NCBI GenBank assembly: GCA_034670405.1
Contig: JAXDDX010000045.1
Location: forward strand, 2,826,501 to 2,890,500
Direction of reading: 5' to 3'
DNA: 64,000 nucleotides
Source: Hoplostethus atlanticus
Taxonomy: Eukaryota; Chordata; Actinopteri; Trachichthyiformes; Trachichthyidae
Shown: in pieces, positions 11,719-25,500 of the stretch
How the letters are laid out: each line of letters opens with the position of its first letter
Numbering within the stretch: position 1 is the stretch's first letter
The notes under the pieces: generated by a model
The model's database searches: none
The model's input: the letters and a program-made list of their open reading frames with translations, nothing else
What the model was told of the DNA's origin: nothing
Program-made: the position numbers and the translations under genes

Positions 11719-12167
11719 CTTAATGGTTTTTTTTATCTCCTATGGGGAATTATAGTTATAATATATATATATATAGTAGCGTATATATATATATATATAT
11801 ATTATCCTCCTGATATTTATCATAGTGTTACTATAGTACACTTTAAATCCCCCTTCAGATGGGATTTAAAGTGTAGCTCTATGTGTTTTCCACCCCCACA
11901 CCTCCAGAAACAAAAGACATTCCTCAAGGCAATGGCCAGGAATGAGAGCCCACCCCCACAGGTAGAGGTGGGCTAAAAAGCCCTACTACTAATTTACTGT
12001 ACCTGGGCCAAATCTGGTAAAGACAGGCTGGATACTACGGTGAATTTTCCCTCCACTAAAAAGAGATTCCACTTCCACTTCTCACTGCCCTGTTATTGAA
12101 GGCCATTTTCCTGCATGTGTGGGTAATGACAGATTAGCATCAAAGACTGAACTTGCACCTTTAAAGG

Positions 12168-12170
<3 letters not shown>

Positions 12171-12233
<63 letters not shown>

Positions 12234-12249
12234 TGTGTGTGTGTGTGTG
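12171..12249. repeat. (GT)n microsatellite, 79 bp
   Basis: Nearly pure GT with one AT interruption near 12227. Confidence 0.95.
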
Positions 12250-12548
12250 CATAAAGGGCGGCGGTCCTAACTCATTTATACTGTGAAGGGAGAGAGGTGG
12301 TCCCTGGGAACCTTTTCAGTCTGAGATGCTATCCTCTCTTTCACTGGGTACAATAAACCATCCTAGTACTAGGAATGGTTTACTTCAATGTTCGATTTCT
12401 TTACCCGGTACTTCTCTATCATACACCATCATTTCTACATCTGTGGCCAGGGTGTTGTGGCCCTGCTTTCTATACACTTTCCACACATACATGTTATGGA
12501 TTTAGTTGACACTTTTCTCCATTGTAATTCAAATGAGAGCTTAGATTC

Positions 12549-13090
12549 CTAGTTCAACAACATTAAAAGCATAGGTAATGAAGTGATTGAAGTGTTGACA
12601 GGTGCATATAAACAAACCCCCTCAAAGATTGTTTCTAAACTGTACAGTAGCTTACAAAAATGCAATGGAAGAAATTCATTATATGTAAAATCGAAATGGG
12701 AATTAGAACTGAACATCAAACTGTCGCAGAGTGATTGGCATTCCATGTGTAGAACACAACAAACTTCCACTAGCTCCAAAAGATGGAGGGAATTCGGTTG
12801 GAAGAACTTAATCCGCTTTTTTATTACACCCCATATAAAAAATAAACAATTGGGTAAACAGCAGCAATGCTGGAGACAGTGTGGGCAGATGAATGCCAAT
12901 CACTCACATATTTTCTGGTCATGTATAAAAATACAAACATTCTGGGACAGGGTTATTCAGACTCTTGAAGAGATCTTATGCTGCAAGATTCCCAGGGACC
13001 CCCGGGTTGTGTACCTGGGGTTGATACCTGGCGACATTATTCAAAAAAAGGACATCTACCTCTTCAAAATCCAAAGCAACCAGTAGTAAG
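12549..13090 (+). mobile_element. L1/Tx1-like LINE, ORF2 C-terminal fragment
   Basis: Open frame 12583-13086 reads KWELELNIKLSQSDWHSMCR, CWRQCGQMNANHSHIFWSC, KIQTFWDRVIQTLEEIL and IPRDPRVVYLGLIPGD. This matches the cysteine/histidine-containing region after the reverse transcriptase in fish L1/Tx1 clade elements (CWRC...HIFWSCPKI...FW). 5'-truncated and without the downstream end. Confidence 0.8.
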
Positions 13091-13212
13091 GAGATAGTCA
13101 AATAGATGTGCCTAAAGAAAGACTACAGTTCTGTGATTTAGAGAAATAATTACCTTAATATCTCATTCTGTCTCCAATCAGAAGATTTCCATTTGAAACA
13201 ACCCAACATTGA

Positions 13213-13239
13213 GTAAAGTAAAGTAAAGTAAAGTAAAGT
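13213..13239. repeat. (AAAGT)n microsatellite
   Basis: Five AAAGT units. Confidence 0.9.
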
Positions 13240-14877
13240 AGGGCACTGTGACTCTGACCTGTAGCCTCCTAGTGTGGGTAATTTAAGAGTTGTAGCTCCT
13301 TCGACTATTGCACTCATAAGTCATCCTGGATAAGAGAACACACACCGTGTCAAACATGCTGCAGGTTTCAGTGAGTTCAATTAAAGACTTTGTAAAAGAA
13401 CCAATAGGAGTTCACCATGAAGACCCTTACAACTATTTAACATTTAAGGATTTGGGATTTGAATGCCTTGTTTTATTACATTTAAGAGTCTGTGGATTGT
13501 TATTGTTCCTTTCCCACAGGTGAAGCTAAAGACACGTCCGGGGGGCAGGGTGGGAATTCACTCCCCCAGCTGAAGTCACATTCTCAGGCTTTCGTTGGTT
13601 TACCGTCCCCTGAGGTTACACTGATAAAATCACTGGTCCTTCAGATCTTGTTTCAAGTTTCATTCCAAGATGAAATATCTACCATTAGAAAAATGATGAA
13701 ATTAAAACTCACTATTAAATACTATTGAAGTCTTAGCTGTCTTGAACCTTACTTACAAAGTAAGAACATTTTATAGAATGTAATCTTTTGTGTATTTTCA
13801 ATACTGAGCAATTAACATCAGGGTAACATTTTCCCCCAAAATGGACATAAAGCATTTTAGAAAGAAACACTTGATGTTTTCTCATTTTTCAGGGCACACA
13901 ATGGATCCACAATCACTCCACCAATAAAATAAATAAAATAAAATGTTTAAGTCAGATTTGCTGACCATTTCTATTCTTTGGGGTTCTCTACATGTAAGGG
14001 CTTGTAGTGCACATGACAACCCCAGGGCAGAAGGCCCAAACAACTGGAGTGCAGCAAACATGAACCTAACCATTAACAGCTAAATGGAAAGTACATTACG
14101 TGGTGTGTGTTTTCACAGTGAGAGATCAGTGAACTGGAAAGCCATGGGGTGGACAGAACCTGAGTCACCAATGCGGTTAGGAAGGGTATTTATTTGGGGC
14201 AATTAGTTTGGAAAGGTATATATGGTATATTTGGTTACAGGTATATAAGATTAACTTTTCAGTCTCATACAGTTCATACAGTTTTGTAAATTCCCCAATA
14301 TTGTTGTGAAATTGAGTTTCATATAGTTTACAATCCTCTTTGGATTTTCTGGATCACATCAAGTCAAATACTCCAAGCCATGGACATGGACGCATTCCCA
14401 ACTCAGTGGGGGAGTTTAATCTCGTTACACTGCAAGGCTGGATTACATTTCCTGTGCATGAAAAGGAAAAAGAATAAGGTAGTCGATCCAACACACGTCT
14501 CATGTACAAATACTACTCTAGTCTACTCTATTGAATGTTACATAGCTGTAAATGTTAAATGCTTAAATGGGAGGTAGGAAAGTTAAAAGAGAATGTTTTG
14601 CAAAGTTTCAATGTTTAATCAACTTTTAAACACAATCTCAGTAAGTAGGATGTTTCAAATGTCTCTCTAAACCCACTTTTGATAGCAGGGGCTGAGAAGG
14701 CCCTTGCTATGGCTGAGAGTGGATGGTCACAGAGCGCCCTCTTATGGGGATACAAAGAATGTGCATTCGGATTTCACCAAACCTTACATTGCTTGTGTCA
14801 GCAGAAACTTAAGTACTACAGATCAGTTACCCTGCACACCCCTTCCAATTCATCATGTCTGCTTGTATTCTCCAGGC

Positions 14878-17800
14878 CTATAAAGTGCAGTTGTTGTGGA
14901 ATTGTGCACGCTTGGCAATCTCCTTCCGGAGGGAATCCACCATCTCCAGAAACATGGCAACCTCGTTGGCCTTGTCCTCTTTGCTTCTGATTAAGACTTG
15001 GATCCTTTTCTCCAAATCTGGCCAACAAACCAAGAAACCATTTGATGAGAAAATATGACTAAATACTAATACTACTGCTATTACTGCTACTGCTACTATT
15101 GTCGCTACGACGACCACTGCCTCCACCAAGTCTGAGGAGACTGAGACCACCAATAACACTACTACTGCTGTTGCTATTACAAACACCACCACAATTACTT
15201 CTACTACTATTACTACAACTACTGCTACTACTACTGCTACTAATAATAATAACTATTATTTCTACAGCAGATGAGCAGTTAAACTGAGTTAGAAAGTTAC
15301 AGTTACAGACAATAGAAATAAAATAAAAGCTAATGAGATAAATATGCTAGACATGTTAAAATAAGGATGCAAAAAATAGAATATAACATGTAACAAATAT
15401 AATTAATGAAAGAACTGCATGTGAAAGAAACTCTGAGATGTCTACCTTCAATTTGTCTAAGTTTATCCTCTACTTGTTTTTTAATCTTCTCTGCCTCCAT
15501 CGTGATGTTCTTCAGACGTTCACTGGCCTCCTCCTGTAGGGTCTGGTTGGAGTTTCTCTCCTTTAAAAGGTCAAACAGGTTCTTAGCCTCTTCAAGCTCC
15601 TGTTGGAAAGACAGACAAACAACTCTAATGATTATATCACAGTGACTGTAAATGTGATTGCATGTTTGGTTCGTCTGAGGCACATTTATTAAAAATAAAG
15701 AAATGAAATATCTAATTTACATAAGACCCTTTGTATGACACTCTAAATTGAGCTCAGATGCATCCTGTTTCCTTTGATCATCCTTGAGATGTCTCTAGAA
15801 CTTAATTGTAGTCCACCTGTGGCATATTCAATTAATTGGACATGATTTAGAAAGGCACACACCACAACTCACCGTACATGTCAGAAAAAAAAAATCAAGC
15901 CATGAAGACCAAGGAACCCTCCATAAACCCCGAGATAGAATTGTGTCAAGGCATACCTCGGGGTATAAAAAAAGTATTGAAAGGCAGGGCCTAGACCTTT
16001 CTACTGTACTGGCACGAAAGGTTTGGCCAAACTACGAAACTAGGCAGGCACAGGCTACAGAGCCCCCAAAGTTCAGAAGATTCTTCTTTTTTATCTTGTG
16101 CGCACAAGATGTTAACTTTAGGGACAAAATCTTGTGTTGTGGGAACAAGTTAGTATCTTGTGGGAACAAGATCTATATGTCTATATCAGACTTTTTCATT
16201 TCTAACCCACCTAAAACCTAAAAGTTCTAGTTCTAGTGTAGGGTTCTAGTGTCCCATGGTTTAAATGCTGTTTCAGAGGCTTTTCCACACTGCCAAGACT
16301 GAAATTCTGGGGGAAACACTAAATACTAATATTGTTTTTGGCAAGAAAATGGTCAAATTTAAAGATACTGAATATAGCCCCAAAAAACGGCAAGCAGTGA
16401 TCAGTCCAACCCAACACTGTATCATGTAAATGCAAGTTTAAAATAACATTATATATTATTTCTGTATAGAGAAAACCACACGGGTGTGTAAACCAGGATG
16501 AGAAAAGGGCCGCATGGCTGTTGCTTACAGTCTGGGCATCTGCAGCATTATCTGAGGCTGAGTCAGCTGCTTCCTTGGCCTCTTTGGCCTGCTTTCGATT
16601 CATCTCTGTTTTGTTCTTCAGGGCTTCAAGCTCATCCAGCTTGTCTTTAGGTTGGCTGTTGTTCAGACTCTTTTCAATGTTGTCCAGCTTCTCCTTAATC
16701 TGTGGGTCAGAATGGATGGACACAAGAGAAGGTCTGAAACATGTTTACCAACACAGGTGGCTGGCTAGATGGATGTGTGGGTGGGTGAGTAGATGGGTAG
16801 GTGGGTGGATAGATGGATGGGTGGGTGGGTGAGTAGATGGGTAGGTGGGTGGATAGATGGATGGGTGGGTGAGTAGATGGGTGGATGGGTGAGTGGATGA
16901 GCAGGCATGGCACAAATAGAAAGAATTGAAAGATATAGGTGTTATAGGTGAAAATACAATTGTGTGTATAGATGAAAAAAAGATTGAATAAGCCAAAGGA
17001 TTTATAGTATGAAAGACAATATAGTTAGAGGAAGAGAGAGAAAAAATGATAGACTGATATTTACATCTTTGATTTGATCTTTAACCATGTCTTTGTTGTT
17101 GCCGGCATCCTCCAGGTCGTCATTGACCTTGTCCTGGGCTTGCTCTGCTTCATAAATGGCTTTTTTGATCTCTGTCACATCAATGTCCTTGGCCCTGTCC
17201 AGAAAAAAATCATCATAAACACACAAATTCATCAGGAATGTGGCTGGGACATCCACACTGCATTATCTCATTTCCACTTAAAATCCCATCTAAAGATATC
17301 AAAATGAGAGAAAATTCCATTGACATTGAGTCTGAAGTTGTTACTCTGCAAAAGTTGACATTTTCGTCTGTTGTCCTATGATTTTTTTTAGTGATGAGCT
17401 CTGAAGATCAAGCTGGTGACATCATTGAACAACATTGCCTGATATGGTTGCAAAAGACTTTTACGGACTGTCACTTTCTTGTACCTATAGTAGACATCTA
17501 GAATCATGAAAAACTAATACGTCTGGCGTAAGAACAGAAACATGTCTATAAAATGTAACTAACAACTGAAAAAATGTGGTCAATTTTAGCTAAAAGTCTA
17601 AAAGTCTAAAAGTCTACTGGTTTATTTCAGCCCCTTAAAAAATGTCTCCAGAGCTTGTAGTGCAAGCCATGTCTTTCTTGGATGCTAACTTGAGATCCAG
17701 GGCTTTCTCCAGCAGATCCTTTGCTTTCTTGGCTTGCTCCTCCAGGTTCTTCAGATCCTTCTTGAAGTCTGTGGCATTGGACAGCATATTTTTGATGTTG

Positions 17801-20800
17801 TCGATCATGGAGCGGATCTCGTCCGGGGATCCTGGCAGCTGGATGGCCAAGACGGCCCTGGCCATCTTCTCAATGTCCTCTGGTGGAATCATCTCATCTG
17901 TTCGTGAGGGAATATCCCCATACATCAATTGGCCAAGTAACTTTCATGTTGTGGAGAGTTGTGGGCACAGTACAGTATCAGCAACCGTTTGACTGAATAC
18001 TTTTCTTTAAATTGGCCTTCTGGCATATTAATGTATATGTTAACCTCTGAAAAAGTATTGCAAGTACACAATAATGCAGTAATTGTACATAAAGATGCTA
18101 TGTCTGCTACAATGGACTCCTTTACTTTGGAACAAATAGTCCTAAAGAGGCTGCACATTTTATTAATTTGTTTTATCCTTTTCATCAAACATCTTCACTA
18201 CCTGTACCAATAATGTACTATTACTCTTTTCATTTCCAGGCACCTGATCATCTACAGAGCAGTGCTAGACCCCCAGGTCCTCCACCACAAGGCCATGCTG
18301 CCACCTCAATATGTTCAGTCAAGGTTAGAGTATCGGCCATACTGACCCATCAGGTAGTCCTTGACATGTTTGATGAGTTCCTTGGTTTTGCTTTTCTCTT
18401 GCTCAAACTTTTCCTTCCTGTCATTGATCCTGTCCTGAAGTTTCTCCGCCAGATCCTTCGTGTCCAGAGCCACCTGTTTGGCATCGCTGATCTGAAAGAG
18501 AAGAAATGGTTAGAGTTATCACTGAGAATAGGAATCATTTGTGTTCTGCCTGGCTCATTTCTTTACCCAGAACTTCTTTATTCTATGTAAATATGTGAAG
18601 GACATGTCAGTTATCCAGGCACTGTGGCTTTGACCCTTGCAGGCCTTGCAGAAATAAAAAAAATATATTAAGAATTTGAGCTTTTGTAAACACAAAATCA
18701 AAAACCTTACAAAACATGAAACAGCTAGCCTTAGTTCCTCAGGCAGAGCTTTCCACAGTCAAACATTTTCTCTGTGACTTGTGACTGTAGAGTTGAATAG
18801 AATCATACATAAAAGAGAGAAGTGGCTAGAGGGGTACATGCTTACCTGCTCCTTTATTGAAAGAGAAAGGAAAGACTGAGGGGGGCGCAACATTCAAACC
18901 CAGGGCGATGCGGTTATGAGCCTTAGCCACAACACCCCAAGTATATCATTCTTTTTACTTACCTGTATCTCTCGTTCTCCACTGTCACAAGAGTGTAAAA
19001 TGGTAAGAGTCAATAATTGTGTGGTGCTAATGCTAATGCTAATGCACTGAGAGAATCTGGTAGTATCAGTATCCAGATGTACCGTGATGGGGTACAACTA
19101 CAGAGCAATGTAGTTGCTTAGAACTGCAACTCCCACTGGAGCAGCTGGGGATTACATGCCTTGCTCAATAGAACTTCAGTGGTAGTTATTCATTCACTTT
19201 CCCCACCCCCATTTATCCAGCTGGCCCAAGGATTTAAACCTTTAAGTTACAAGCCCACATCTCCAACCTCTTGGCGCTTGTCTCAATATAGAAAAAATAC
19301 AAAAGGGACTTTAGAATTTGGACTTCTTGCTTTCTTTAATAAAAACAACTTGCCTTATTCTTGGAGTCCTGTAGTTTGTTTAAGAGATCGCTAATGTCAT
19401 CCCCCACTTGCTCTGCTATTTCTGTAGCATTGCGGCTCACAGGGACACTTCCTTTGCATGAAGGACCTCCACATGTTCTCTTTCCCAGGGCTTGTCGACA
19501 GAGGGCGCCTCCACATGGTGATTTGGAGCAATCCTCATGGCCTGGTGCTCCACAGATCTGCATCACACCACAAGATTGAAATCTGAAATCTTTTGAGTGC
19601 AGAAACCATTTAATGATTTCATGATTCATGATTTCTGGGTGGTTGCACTTGGTAGTACACACCAATTTGAGTCTAGATCATGGTGGACAAGAATGCACTG
19701 GACAAGAACTAATATTGCTACAGGGTCTGTGTATTTTTGGTCACTCTATTTTCCTTTCAGAAACAGAAATTTAAAAAAATGAAAAACGGAAGGTTCTTTG
19801 ATTTTCATTTTAAAATCCAGAAATGAATAACAGAAATACAGCATTTTTCTTTTTCATGGTCAAAAATGGCTGATGCAAAATTTAGAAATGCCTTTGTAAA
19901 ACAAAACATGAAAAAATTGAAAATAGAATGTACACGGATTCAATACACGGACCCTGTAGCAATACAAGAAATACAACTACAGAATAATCTGACCAAGATA
20001 CTAATTAGAGGTCCTCAACTATGAGTATTTCCAGTATCTCCTGACTATCCTAGTTACTTGGCAGTCAAAAAACTTAGGACATGAAGGAATTGTAATAGAA
20101 AAAACATTGTTTCCCCCATTACTTTAGTTTATTTCTAATGTTAGCTCCACATCCATCCCTGTTTCTTCTTCATGGTTGTAGTCTGGGTTGAAGAGCGAAA
20201 ACCATTTTAAACTAAAAACATCAATTCAAAACATTACAACTACACTTCTTTGTGTTTTAAAGACATTTTCGGTAAACTATACTGTTATTTTAATTTCACA
20301 TTTTCTCTTGCAGTGGTGGTATTTGTTGAGGTGTTTTACAACTGCTGAATGAATACAGAAACACTGAATTTGGCAGGACTGTACTGACTGTAGAAAGTAC
20401 AGATTAATACTCACATTTTCATTGAGGTTGACCACGCTCAATGCTTTGACCTTCTTCTCCAGTTGAGCCATGTCTCCTTTGCTGCTGCAGTTGGCCAGTT
20501 TCTCTTTGACCTTCTGTCGTGTGTCCATAGATTCCTCCACGGCCTTGTTAGCGTTCCTTACCCTCTTCTCCTCCGCCATGAATGATTTATGAAGTTTCTT
20601 TATCTCATCCATCAGCTCTAAAATATGAAGTGACAATATAATGTCAAGATCGATGTTGAGGTTGGAAAATGTTGTGAGATGTTGCAGATTAGGTGGCTTG
20701 GGTTTATTTAAACCACTCTTTATTTAAACCACTCTTTAGTCATAAAAGTCATAATTTAATGCAGCTGTTGCACTTGGCACTAATAATCTTTTGGTTCCGC

Positions 20801-22552
20801 ATTTGTTCCTGTTTTGGTCCCAGTTATGGTTCTAGTGCAAGTTTCAGTGCTCTGGATACCAAAAGGGGCAGTAAGTAAGACATTTATAGGTCATGATAGG
20901 GTTCTTGATCAACACCAATGACTCAATGATTACTTGGTGCTGATGCCAGGTGCTCATATTTAACAGACTTCCGTCCTTGGTAGACGACAACTCTATTTTA
21001 GAGAAGTTGAATGATGACCATTAGGTAATGATTTTGTTCCAAAATGGATAATCTTCATATTATCAGAGAATTGATATTAGCTGTCCAATGGCCAGACGAT
21101 GTGGCACACCAACCAACTTCACTATACCTTCCACTTCTTCTCCATCAACGTCTGGCTCATCACTGATTTTGCGTATCACGTTGTTCAACAGCTTCTTGAA
21201 TTCAATTCGAATGTTGTCGATTTCAGTGTTCAGGGCGGGGGACGGGTCGATCAGGATCAAATTGGGATCAATTCTGTCTTTGAGCTTCCTGTGGGGGCAG
21301 AACAATTTGAGAGGTTTGATGAAAGGTGTACACTATGTTTTGTATAAAAACAGAGCTTGAAAAGTGTATCACTGAATTCAAATTATTTCCTCTATTATTA
21401 TTATATTGCTATTATTGCTGAAAAAACACTGAATTACAATTGCTGCATTTTCCATTTTCCATTTTCAAATGACATTTGCATTGTCATTTATGTGTTGTAA
21501 TGTAATGTAATGTAATGATTAAGATCCTTGAAAACTGTTAAAACCCCATTTTATAATGTGTCAATCAGAAAATAAGCGTTACATTTTAAAATTTAAGCTC
21601 AAGTTTATTTGTATAGCACATTTCCTTTCAAATGCAGCTCAATGTGCTTTCACAAAATGAAAAACATGAAAAACGCTTTCGGACATCTGGAAATCTGTAA
21701 ACTCACCATCACTCGGCACATTGCTTGTCAGACTGTGTACAATATTAAGGATTGGTAATATTATCAGTCTATATATCCAGATGTATAAATTCAGTCATAA
21801 TTCTACATTGTGTAAAAATGTAAAGATGTTGAATTTTTTAAATGTGTAACTATCATAGTTATGGTTAGATCGATGTGGATCCCTTCTTGACGCATGATAA
21901 AGTACAAACGCGAAACAACCCAAAGGGGCAAAGAGCCAGTTTATTGCCCCAAGCAAACCTGGAGCGGAGTTAACATGTACTAAACCTACCAGCTGAATGG
22001 CTAGAGCTAGAGAGACCAGTGAACTACAAAGGATAGAGGGAATGGAATCACCTCCAATCAATGTGATTTGGAGAAATACTTTATCTGTTAAAAGGGTTTT
22101 GGGAAGGTTTAGGGTCTTTTACGTAGTTAAGATTTGATGAGATGTAGAAATATTTAACACAATTAATAAACACACAACTTACCCGATCTTCAGACACAGT
22201 TTCTCCACCTCTTCCATCTTGGGAAGGGACTGCCCTGTCAGGTTGACGAGCCAGTCCAGCTTGGAGTGCACCTCGAGCATCCGTTGCCACCGGCGACTGT
22301 AGCCAGGCTGCACATGGTCACCGTGGCGAGGGACGAAGGTGTGCATCCTCTGGGCGGCACGCTGGACATCAGTGACATTTTCAGTCCAGAGGGTGGCGCA
22401 GTGGTGGCACGGCGCACAGGCTGGGAAGACTGAGTCGTACCCGGGGGCACACTCGTCACAGAAGATACCCGTCACGCCAACGCGACAGAGGCACTCGCCA
22501 GTGTCAGCATCACATGCTGGCCGTTCTGTTCCATCCATGTTACAGTCACAAG
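14878..22552 (-). CDS. lamb4: lamb4 exons 25-34: coiled-coil domains II and I with beta knob
   Basis: Residues about 1200-1794 form the heptad-rich chain-assembly region, broken by the cysteine-rich beta knob in exon 28 (residues about 1412-1450: [19 protein letters not shown], then CGGPSCKG). Helical stretches include [57 protein letters not shown] and [10 protein letters not shown]. The protein ends NNCTL with the stop at 14878-14880; a cysteine two residues from the end is placed like the one in beta-1 that links to the gamma chain. Exon 28 ends at a GC donor (GCAAGT, 19348-19353). Possible poly(A) signals downstream are ATTAAA at 14614-14619 and AATAAA near 14188. Confidence 0.9.
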
Positions 22553-25500
22553 CTAGGAATGAAATTAGATCAGATGAAATTTTAATCATCAAAATTCCCT
22601 TTGTTTGAAAAAGTTGGGTCATTGCAGCAAATAGGATAGAGAAATAGAACATCTTGAATTGATATTCAATACATAATATTGATACTCAGTAGATAATTGC
22701 ATCAAATGTGCTTTGTGCCAGTGTATAATATAATCTCTCCACGTTGTTAGATTTACAGAGAATAGTGAAAGTTTGTGAACATTATTTCATATATTATAAA
22801 GGAATAAACTTCTAAAAGCCTTATCTAAACCTCACATCTTAGTGAAGATATCCCAAAGAATATGCACCAATAAATATGATGTAGTTGTACTGTGAATCCT
22901 TCAATCAATAACTCAATGGCTCCTGACTTGGATGATTTGGAGCAAACGTCTCCTAGAGCCACTGATCTCTGATCAGTCTCTTCATGTTCCTGGAGGATTT
23001 CCTCCCACTCCTTCTCACAGAACTGGACCAACTCAGTGAGGTTTCAGGGTGTCTGAACAGCCACTTCAGGTCCTGCCACAGCATCTGGGATCAGTTGTAT
23101 TTCGGTCAGGACTTTGACTTGGCCAATTCAAAACACTAAAATTCTTCTTCTTCTAGCCTATACTCCTACATCACCTTGACAACTACATTGGTACCCTAGA
23201 TTCATGGTTTAGGTCCTATCTCAGTAGAATGCACCTCAGAGTGTTGCAGTGTGGACAAGCTCTATTGCACTAATAACACATTTATTTCCTTCGAAGTCCT
23301 TATTCTGCGCCCTACCACCAATCAGTCATTCTATCTACTTTACCGCCCACCATATTCGCTGTTTTTAGAAGAATTCTCTAATTTCATCTCTGACTTAGTG
23401 ACCCGAGCTGATAATATTCTTATCATCGGTGATTTTAACATTCACCTAAATAACTCCACTGATCCTCTCAGTAAGGCCTTCCTAGATCTTATTGATACTT
23501 CACTCAATTTGTACATGAACCAACCCACCATGGCGGCAACACCCTTGACCTGGTTTTGGCCCGTGGCATTCCTGTATCTGCTTTAGTGGTCTCTTATGTA
23601 CCTGCCTTATCTGATCACTATCTCATGAAATTTGAGATCGAATTGATCTGCCCACACCAAAAGTGTGATGATACATATAGCAGCCGTCGTATTAATCCAC
23701 GGCCTCGTTACTCTCTGAAAAACTGCCCCAAACTGGCTTGCCTGGAATGATAACCTCTACTGCTTCTCTATCAGTACAAATAAAAACACAGTTTGATTTA
23801 GTTTCCTTACCAAGTTAGTTCTGGCATCTAAACCCAAAACCTGCATGCTTGACCCCCTGCCTGCTAAATTATTTATAACCTTTCCAATCTTAGGACCCTC
23901 AATTCTCATAATGATCAATCGATCGCTCTCCACTGGCGCTGTGCCCTCCGCCTTTAAAACGTCCGTAATCAAGCCATTACAAAACCAACCTTGATCGTGA
24001 AGTACTTCAGAACTACAGACTATCAAATCTGCCGAACGAGCTGTAGCCAGCCAACTTATGGACTTCTTGTCAAAAAACAACCTTTGATCCTTTTCAAAAC
24101 CTTGGGGTGAAATTCGACCCTACCCTCTCAATCGAGTTGCATATTACTAAAACAGTGTTTTACCATCTTTACCTTTGTATCATCAAACTCACCTTTGTAT
24201 CATGAAACTCACCATCACCAAGTAGAATACCTGTACAATTATTATACTTTCTAGTAAGCATACTAGTGTGCCTTCACTTACATATACACTGCAGGTCAGG
24301 ATTCCCAAAGTGATTTTCCCCACATTCATCACACTGTCTTCCCCCAAACTCAGGACGACACTGACACTGTCCAGTCACCTAAACACATCATATGTTCATT
24401 TCCAAAATGCTTTATATCACTTCTAGGGAAAATTATTAAATGAAGTTCATCATTGATGAGCAGACTCAACCATGCCTGGTAGAAGCAGGGATGTAGTGGA
24501 CGGTATATGAAGATAGGCTCATTTAAGGAAAAAAGGCATACATTGCTGAATATATAACAGATTTTTGTTTATACTGGTGGTTGTTTGCCTGTTTACCCAC
24601 TTTTTAACCACTACATCAGTGACTAGAAGGATCCATGGCAGCCTCATTTGGTACATCCAAGATGGCTGCTGTGGAGTAACTGATAATGTCAATATGGTGC
24701 ACTGGTGACATCATCTCTCTGAGTCTCCAATTTACTGATGGCAGCCATCTTGTGCCCCAGATAGCAGGTACTAGCAATATTCCCTTTAATAACAACTGAT
24801 TTCACTAATTAGTTCATCTTCTCTGGTGTTAAGTAGCTGTGCTATTATGTCTTAATCAGTGAAATCAGCTGCTGTTGTGCTTGGTTGGAATGAAAACCTG
24901 CATATGTCACATGACACAGAGTCCTGGACACCACTGGCCTAGAGGGAACAATGGGTACCAGGTACCAAAGAAATATTTGGGAATTTTGACGTCAACAGGA
25001 ATGCCCATACAGATCTATGGTCTACAGATATCCAGTAAATTCTTGAGGCCTTGCCTTGTTGCATATATTGTTGAGAGAGTTGGCAGGGTCACAGTTGCAA
25101 GGCTGACACCCCGACACTCCGGCGATGTTCCAGTATCCGTCGTCACATTCATCACAGAGGACACCCATAGCACCAGTCCTGCATGGGCACTGGCCAGTCC
25201 TGACGTCACAGAAACAAGGACTCCCCAGGGGGCACTGAATGACCTCTGTACCTCGCCGGTCACAGGAGCACTCTGGGAAAGATACACAATATATTTTAGT
25301 TTAACATGAGGAGGGTCTGTGACATTCCTGAGTTCTGGCTTTGGTGACTGAACAAAAAGGATTCCCAAAGAGCATTCCCGGTGGAATGAGACATCAACAA
25401 GAGACAAGTGTTGTTTGGATCTGCTCAAAATGTATGCAAACAGGTCAATCAGTAAATTACATTACAGGTGGACATACTGTGGAGCCCTGATGCAGACAGG

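Larger units (their letters stand above)
10750..14877. other. Intergenic region between lamb1 and lamb4
   Basis: About 4.1 kb with no host gene seen: AT-rich sequence, a LINE tail (11280-11718), AT repeats (11759-11803), a 79-bp GT tract (12171-12249), an L1/Tx1-like ORF2 piece (12549-13090), an AAAGT pentamer repeat (13213-13239) and the probable lamb4 3' UTR from about 14880 down to 14.2-14.6 kb. Confidence 0.6.

Noticed and set aside
24282-24290. Earlier GTATAT donor for lamb4 exon 24
   Set aside because: It breaks phase with exon 25; GTAAGT six bases on keeps the frame and a stronger consensus.
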